Source of the DNA: CAZHOV01 sp964534315
GTDB lineage: Bacteria > Bacteroidota > Bacteroidia > Chitinophagales > Saprospiraceae
Length of the DNA stretch: 10,368 nucleotides
Direction: 5' to 3'
Assembly: GCA_964534315.1 (NCBI GenBank)
Contig: CAZHOV010000193.1
Location: 1 to 10,368 of the forward strand
Shown here: piece after piece, positions 6,668 through 10,368 of the stretch
Position numbering within the stretch: position 1 is the first letter of the stretch
Layout of the letters: each line of letters starts with the position of its first letter
Position numbers and translations under genes: made by a program
Notes under the pieces: model-generated
The model's input: only the letters and a program-made list of their open reading frames with translations
Database searches by the model: none
What the model was told of the DNA's origin: nothing

Positions 6668-8094
6668 TGCCTCCTGTCCAACGCTTTATGGCTTCGCCCC
6701 TACAACTTGCGGATGATTATACCTATACGCCCTCTGCTGGTGACTCCATTAAAGACCGCATGTTTGCAGATGAGAAAGGTAATCCTGTTTTTGACAAAAA
6801 AACCATGCGCAAGCGCCTGCAGTATTCCGAATTCCAGGGAGCAGGCGATCCGGAACTGCGTCAGGCGATGTTTATTCTATACCAAAATCCTAGTGGAGAA
6901 AAACTAAAAAAAGCATTGGATATGGTGGCCCGGGCAAGAGGTATTCCCCGGGAAGGGCTGGAAGCACAGTATAGTAAAGCGATGACGAAACGTATTGAGG
7001 GGCGCAAAAAAGCGAAAAAGAAAGGCATGGAAGAGGATGTATCCCCCGATTTGGATGTCGGAAAACACCCAGACTTTACAGCCTCCTTATCTCAACTACG
7101 ATTTGGAAAAGTATTGGGCGATGTATTTAATATTGATGCTGTTTTTGGTGCATTAATTTCCCCTACCGGTGGCGCTGTAGGGCCAGAAAATCAAAGTGTC
7201 TCCGATGCGGATGCCGAAAATCCGACGGTACTGCATGGAGTGGTTCACGATGCGGCCGGTTATTTACTCAATGCACATGAGATGGGGCCCGGCTATAACT
7301 ACCTGGGCGCCAGTGCAGAATTGGATACTACCAATCCGCTCGCAGGCCAGTCTTCCGGAACGGCTTATTGGGCGCATAAAGGCAGATTTGCTGCCAATGC
7401 AACGACTATTGCCAACTTCCCGCTGAATATCCATAAAGGAGGGCAAGGTGGATTTATTGGAGCTGCTCTGGATATGGGAGATTTTGCCTCTGATAATACG
7501 ACCGTCGCCTGGTTAAATGAACATTCCCTACAGGAAGTTAGTCAGATGCCGGCAAAGTTTAAGTTTGAGGCTTTAGGCAGATTATATGACGGCTACATCA
7601 GCGACGATGATCTGCAAGGGATGTTAAAAATCATCAAATCCTCAACGCTTTCGGGTGATCAGGCTGTTATCAATTCCTTTTTCACCAAGGAACGCCTCAA
7701 CGGCATGTGGTCCGTAAAACAGCGATTTACCATCTGGACAGCCCTAACCCGCATTGGCCTTTCTGTTGAACGCCCCGATGCCAAAGAGCAAGCCCCGGAT
7801 GTCTTCAGCGACGATGACTCCACCCGCGATTGGTTGGAAAAACACTCTACCTATCAAACCAGTACACTATCTTCCTACAAAAAACTCAAAGCGCTTGGAG
7901 CACTTTATGACGGCTATATCAGCGATGATGATATCGATGGGATGATTCAAATCATTCAAGCCACCAAAATGTCGGGTGATACCTGGGTCGCTGATAAATT
8001 TTTTAGTGAAGATCGACTGCGCGGCATGTGGTCGCTCGGGCAACGGACGCAAATCCGGGTGGCCCTTGCCAATATAGGATTGTCTATCCGATAA
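6667..8094 (+). CDS. Uncharacterised multidomain protein: PLA2-like His-Asp segment plus two C-terminal helical repeats
   Basis: A 475-aa protein with no signal peptide or membrane segment. Residues 1-60 are polar (MPPVQRFMAS...). Residues 61-130 are helical, with a basic patch KRIEGRKKAKKKG (108-120). The centre (about 135-270) carries SPTGGAVGP (165-173), VHDAAGYL (193-200) and AHEMGPGYNYLG (203-214). A glycine-rich loop ending GP, followed 20 residues later by His194-Asp195, recalls secreted and parvovirus-type phospholipase A2. The usual Tyr at His+4 is Gly here, with Tyr at +5, so this is only a hypothesis. The C-terminus has two copies of one domain (about 274-367 and 381-474, period 107), each with LYDGYISDDD, a helix (GM..II), SGD, FF and GMWS; 37 of 65 core positions are identical. 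It overlaps the upstream gene by one base. The cytosolic style and 'PVQR' start would fit an injection-system effector, unproven. Confidence 0.85.
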   Translation: MPPVQRFMASPLQLADDYTYTPSAGDSIKDRMFADEKGNPVFDKKTMRKRLQYSEFQGAGDPELRQAMFILYQNPSGEKLKKALDMVARARGIPREGLEAQYSKAMTKRIEGRKKAKKKGMEEDVSPDLDVGKHPDFTASLSQLRFGKVLGDVFNIDAVFGALISPTGGAVGPENQSVSDADAENPTVLHGVVHDAAGYLLNAHEMGPGYNYLGASAELDTTNPLAGQSSGTAYWAHKGRFAANATTIANFPLNIHKGGQGGFIGAALDMGDFASDNTTVAWLNEHSLQEVSQMPAKFKFEALGRLYDGYISDDDLQGMLKIIKSSTLSGDQAVINSFFTKERLNGMWSVKQRFTIWTALTRIGLSVERPDAKEQAPDVFSDDDSTRDWLEKHSTYQTSTLSSYKKLKALGALYDGYISDDDIDGMIQIIQATKMSGDTWVADKFFSEDRLRGMWSLGQRTQIRVALANIGLSIR

Positions 8095-8152
8095 GGGCAC
8101 GCAAAAGATGTTTCTACACTAAAACAAGATGGTAAGCGGATGAAACAGATCA

Positions 8153-8179
8153 GCCGGATACACGCAAATCCAATCCGGC
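8153..8179. terminator. Weak hairpin between convergent genes
   Basis: GCCGGAT (8153-8159) and ATCCGGC (8173-8179) form a 7-bp GC-rich stem with a 13-base loop. It lies 59 bp past the stop of the 475-aa gene and just past the stop of the TPR gene on the other strand. No U-tract follows, so it is a candidate only. Confidence 0.35.
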
Positions 8180-8194
8180 CCTCCTGTCCTCTTG

Positions 8195-9346
8195 TTACTC
8201 ACAATTCGCTTTACCTAATGCCTTCAGGTCACCATTTTGATAAATAAAGGTATAGCCTTGCTTTTCAGCAAAATCCAGGTCTTTACATCCTTGTTCCGGA
8301 TTTGACGATTTGAAATGATATTCTGCCCGAACCCGGTAGACACCCGGGTGACTAGGGCATAACTGAAGGGCTCTTTCGATGTCAGCAAGAGCAGCATTTA
8401 ACTGGTTCGTTTGAACCAGCACTAAGCCTCTGGCTACAAGCGCATTATAGTAATCCGAATAAGTAGAAAGCAATTTATTCAATTGGGTAAGTGCTTTTTC
8501 AGATTGCCCGAGTTGGTGGAGGCAATAGGCTTTATGGGTTTGGGCGTCCAAATCAAAATGGTCGATAGAAATAGCTTTATCGAAATATGGTAAGGCCTTA
8601 TCAAAATCATTCGTATGCATATAGATTTGGCCCAACGAGAAAAGAGCCGGCTCATAAGCGGGAGACTCCTGTAATACGCTTTCAAAAGATTTGATGGCTT
8701 TTTTAGGAGCGTTACTGTATTGATAAACCGCTCCTTGTATAAAGTTGATATCTAAAGAAACTCCTGACTTTTCTGCTGCTGCAATAGCTCTTTGAAAAGA
8801 ACCCTTAGCAAGGTTTTCATTCCCTATGATTCCTTGAAAATAGCCGAAAAGAAAGAGGTAGTCAGGGTTATCAGGATCGAGTTCTACTGCTTTTTGGAGA
8901 TGGGGCAATCCTTGCTTATATGCTCCCGTAATAGCAATGCTGGAGCCATAGAGAAAGAGGTAAGCCGGATTTTCGGGCTCTAATTCGATGAGCTTTTCAC
9001 CATCTTTTATGGCATTTGGAAAATCATTTAACGTAAAATGAATAAACCCTCTTAAATAAAGGGCTTCTGCATGGGTCGGAAAAAAGGCAATGGATGTTGA
9101 AAAGCTTTCGCGAGCTTCCAAAAATTGCCCCAGGGCGATATGAGCTTTCCCCTTCATAAAATGATTGATCGCATCTTCCGGATCTTTCTCCGTAAGCTGG
9201 TCAAAATAGAGCACAGCGTCTTCATACTCTCCGGCATCCATGGCCGTTAGCGCCTTATCCACCAGTTCATCATTTTGCCCGAACTGGGCCCAGCAAAATG
9301 TAGGTACAAAGAAGCATAAAATGAATAAATTCATAAGGATTTTCAT
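8195..9346 (-). CDS. Exported tetratricopeptide repeat (TPR) protein
   Basis: A 383-aa protein with an N-terminal signal peptide (MKILMNLFILCFFVPTFCWA, likely cleaved before Gln21), then about nine to ten TPR units covering most of the rest. TPR hallmarks recur roughly every 34 residues: G/A-x-Y-x-x-A starts such as GEYEDAVLYFDQ (39-50) and NDFDKALPYFDKAI (246-259), and unit ends in DP or EP (56, 124, 158). The last unit ends GCKDLDFAEKQGYTFI, a form common in Bacteroidota TPR proteins. Stacked TPRs make a protein-binding superhelix; here it would act in the periplasm or at the outer membrane. No catalytic domain is present. The ATG at 9346 places the signal peptide correctly. Possible partners are not indicated by the context; it is convergent with the 475-aa gene and 182 bp downstream of the TerB-like gene on the same strand. 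Confidence 0.9.
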   Translation of the reverse strand: MKILMNLFILCFFVPTFCWAQFGQNDELVDKALTAMDAGEYEDAVLYFDQLTEKDPEDAINHFMKGKAHIALGQFLEARESFSTSIAFFPTHAEALYLRGFIHFTLNDFPNAIKDGEKLIELEPENPAYLFLYGSSIAITGAYKQGLPHLQKAVELDPDNPDYLFLFGYFQGIIGNENLAKGSFQRAIAAAEKSGVSLDINFIQGAVYQYSNAPKKAIKSFESVLQESPAYEPALFSLGQIYMHTNDFDKALPYFDKAISIDHFDLDAQTHKAYCLHQLGQSEKALTQLNKLLSTYSDYYNALVARGLVLVQTNQLNAALADIERALQLCPSHPGVYRVRAEYHFKSSNPEQGCKDLDFAEKQGYTFIYQNGDLKALGKANCE

Positions 9347-9500
9347 GATGTTCGTTTTTGTTTACATACATTTAGGCCTATCTTTTACTCCGTAAGAGTA
9401 GAAATAGAAGAAATGAAAATGAAATTATGATTGGATTAGGCAAACAATCGGAATTGGGAAAGGGGGGAATCCTTACAATAGTAAAAATACAAACTTTTTC

Positions 9501-9518
9501 GGATTTTCATTGAAATCC
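9501..9518 (-). terminator. Possible terminator after the TerB-like gene
   Basis: GGATTT (9501-9506) pairs with AAATCC (9513-9518), extended by a wobble pair inward. On the minus strand it comes 10 bp after the stop of the TerB-like gene. The stem is short and the following sequence has only interrupted Ts, so read-through into the TPR gene is possible. Confidence 0.35.
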
Positions 9519-9528
9519 TTCTATCAAA

Positions 9529-9909
9529 CTAACCCTCATTAATCTTTTCCAGGTCTTTTTTAAAGCGCTCGGTCAGATCATGTACAAATCCGTCCATGAC
9601 GTGCTTTTCATCCGGATCCACACCAGCGCTGGCCGCTGCCAATTTGCCCATCATTTCCATTAAAGATTGATACTCCGGGTCTGGACCATTATCGTGGCAG
9701 GTGTCGATTACTTTTTTGTAAATATCCTCCAGCTCATTCTTCTTTTGAGCTTCATAATTAAACGACCAGGTTATCTGATCCGCTTTCGGATGATCTTTAA
9801 GCATTGCTTTCAGCGCCTCTTCTTCCTCCGGCTGGATAATGCCATCTGCAATAGCTACAAGATAAAGCAGTTCTCCAAAAGCGTCGTATATGCGTTCTTT
9901 TTTTGTCAT
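9529..9909 (-). CDS. TerB-like protein
   Basis: A 126-aa all-helical protein resembling the TerB/DjlA-type domain, first named from tellurite resistance but widespread and mostly of unknown role, often linked to metal or stress responses near membranes. Two internally similar motifs are visible: VAIADGIIQPEEEEAL (18-33) and AASAGVDPDEKHVMDGF (92-108). Each has the 'A-D/A-G-x-[I/V]-x-x-x-E' pattern in which acidic residues are thought to bind metal. Length fits a single TerB domain without fusion partners. There is no signal peptide. No other ter genes are nearby, so a role in tellurite resistance should not be assumed. The octamer array begins 10 bases before its start codon, so the ribosome-binding and promoter region is made largely of, or displaced by, repeat DNA. 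Confidence 0.8.
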   Translation of the reverse strand: MTKKERIYDAFGELLYLVAIADGIIQPEEEEALKAMLKDHPKADQITWSFNYEAQKKNELEDIYKKVIDTCHDNGPDPEYQSLMEMMGKLAAASAGVDPDEKHVMDGFVHDLTERFKKDLEKINEG

Positions 9910-9918
9910 GATAAGTAA

Positions 9919-10090
9919 GGTTTCGAGGTTTCGAGGTTTCGAGGTTTCGAGGTTTCGAGGTTTCAGGGTTTCAGGGTTTCAGGGTTTCAGGGTTTCGAGG
10001 TTTCGAGGTTTCAGGGTTTCAAGGTTTCGAGGTTTCGAGGTTTCGAGGTTTCAGGGGCTCAGGGTCTCGAGATTTTAGGGAGTTTCAGGG
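9919..10090. repeat. GGTTTCRR octamer tandem array upstream of the TerB-like gene
   Basis: 9919-10054 is 17 exact-register 8-bp units: GGTTTCGA (10), GGTTTCAG (6), GGTTTCAA (1). Like variants are clustered (five GA, four AG, two GA, one AG, one AA, three GA, one AG), showing growth by local duplication. Degenerate units continue to about 10090 (GGGCTCAG, GGTCTCGA, GATTTTAG). Frames read through it give a false Ser/Arg/Phe/Gly repeat protein. The array starts just upstream of the minus-strand TerB-like gene. Confidence 0.95.
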
Positions 10091-10104
10091 ATTCACAAAA
10101 GCTC

Positions 10105-10112
10105 TACTTTTG
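10105..10112 (+). promoter_or_regulatory. Candidate Bacteroidota -7 promoter box
   Basis: TACTTTTG matches the TAnnTTTG consensus exactly, inside the short non-repeat stretch between the octamer and heptamer arrays. A TTTC at 10083-10086 is a weak -33 candidate. It would fire rightward, through the heptamer array, towards a gene beyond the window. A small hairpin CAAAAG-CTCTA-CTTTTG (10096-10112) overlaps it, so the match may instead be part of that structure. Confidence 0.3.
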
Positions 10113-10152
10113 CCTAAAATGCTCAAATCCCTTCAATTACAAGGATTTCGTA

Positions 10153-10327
10153 CATCCCTCATTGCTCATTGCCCATTGCACATTGCACATTGTTCATTAT
10201 TCATTCCTCATTCCTCATTGCACATTCCTCATTGCTCATTGCACATTGTTCATTATTCATTCCTCATTGCACATTCCTCATTCCTCATTGCACATTCCTC
10301 ATTGCTCATTGCACATTGCACATTGTA
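10153..10327. repeat. CATTnnn heptamer tandem array, 25 units (right array)
   Basis: 175 bases make 25 uninterrupted 7-bp units in register. The endings are GCA (8), CCT (8, one of them as CATCCCT), GCT (3), GTT (2), ATT (2), GCC (1) and GTA (1). A higher-order pattern is present: the six-unit order CCT-CCT-GCA-CCT-GCT-GCA occurs at units 8-13 and again at 18-23, and GCA-GTT-ATT-CCT at units 5-8 and 13-16. This shows block duplication inside the array. It has the same family and orientation as the array at 1-91. With the octamer array it fills the 459-bp gene-free right end. Confidence 0.95.
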
Positions 10328-10368
10328 TTTCAATATCTAAAAAAAATCATATTTTTTTGATGAATACC

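Noticed and set aside
9529..9909. Tellurite-resistance operon
   Set aside because: Only a single TerB-like domain protein is present, with no terZ/A/C/D/E neighbours; the resistance role is not supported.
9890..10078. 62-aa Ser/Arg/Phe/Gly repeat 'protein'
   Set aside because: It is simply the octamer array read in a frame without stops, and it overlaps the start of the TerB-like gene antisense.
1..10327. CRISPR array suspicion from the regular short repeats at both ends and at 9919-10054
   Set aside because: The units are 7 or 8 bp with no spacers between them and there are no cas genes; these are simple tandem arrays.
10110..10360. Two overlapping His/Ser/Leu/Ile-rich reading frames
   Set aside because: They are translations of the heptamer array in different frames; the same false proteins appear in the left array. 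A TAnnTTTG box lies upstream, but there is no protein-like sequence beyond about ten residues.
10360..10368. ATG-AAT-ACC at the extreme right edge, possibly the start of a gene
   Set aside because: Only three codons are visible; nothing can be concluded.

Overview
The window looks like a piece of a Bacteroidota chromosome, most likely from the Saprospiria/Chitinophagales side. The reasons are RHS proteins of the 'NHLGNVLAVVSD / YRYGFN / GRFLSVDPLAPDYPELTPYQFASNRP' type, intergenic heptamer arrays built on CATTnnn, poor Shine-Dalgarno sites, and a TAnnTTTG-like promoter box. It is a draft scaffold: a 10-N gap at 6573-6582 joins two contigs, so gene neighbourhood across that point is not proven.

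Layout. 1-91 is a heptamer tandem array that runs into the 3' end of a short-chain dehydrogenase (77-892, minus). Divergent from it is a MauE/DoxX-type membrane protein fused to a thioredoxin-like domain (1037-1939, plus). 1940-2456 has no gene: it holds a 224-bp MITE-like element with terminal inverted repeats and apparent 7-bp target duplications, then a separate 13-bp inverted repeat. A membrane fatty-acid desaturase (2457-3548, plus) converges on a small SRPBCC/START-like protein (3623-4060, minus), with a hairpin between them.

4143-6485 (minus) is a decayed RHS toxin locus. The RHS core survives in pieces in three reading frames. Its C-terminal tip looks like a metzincin-type metallopeptidase, and a 2-nt lesion sits exactly in the HExxH zinc site. 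A possible cognate small gene follows with an ATGA overlap; it is also frame-disrupted and ends inside a perfect 36-bp palindrome.

Right of the gap, the last codons of an unidentified gene overlap (TAATG) a 475-aa protein (6667-8094, plus). That protein has a central 'SPTGG-VGP ... VHDAAGYL' segment reminiscent of a phospholipase-A2 calcium loop plus His-Asp pair, followed by two copies of a roughly 107-aa helical repeat. It is the best candidate here for something undescribed. It converges on an exported TPR protein (8195-9346, minus). Next is a TerB-like protein (9529-9909, minus) whose upstream region is an octamer array (9919-10054). A second, longer heptamer array (10153-10327) closes the window.

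No pathway links these genes as a set. The desaturase, the SDR and perhaps the SRPBCC protein fit lipid metabolism in a general way. The RHS locus, and possibly the 475-aa protein, fit toxin or effector biology. The rest is housekeeping with repeat-rich intergenic DNA.
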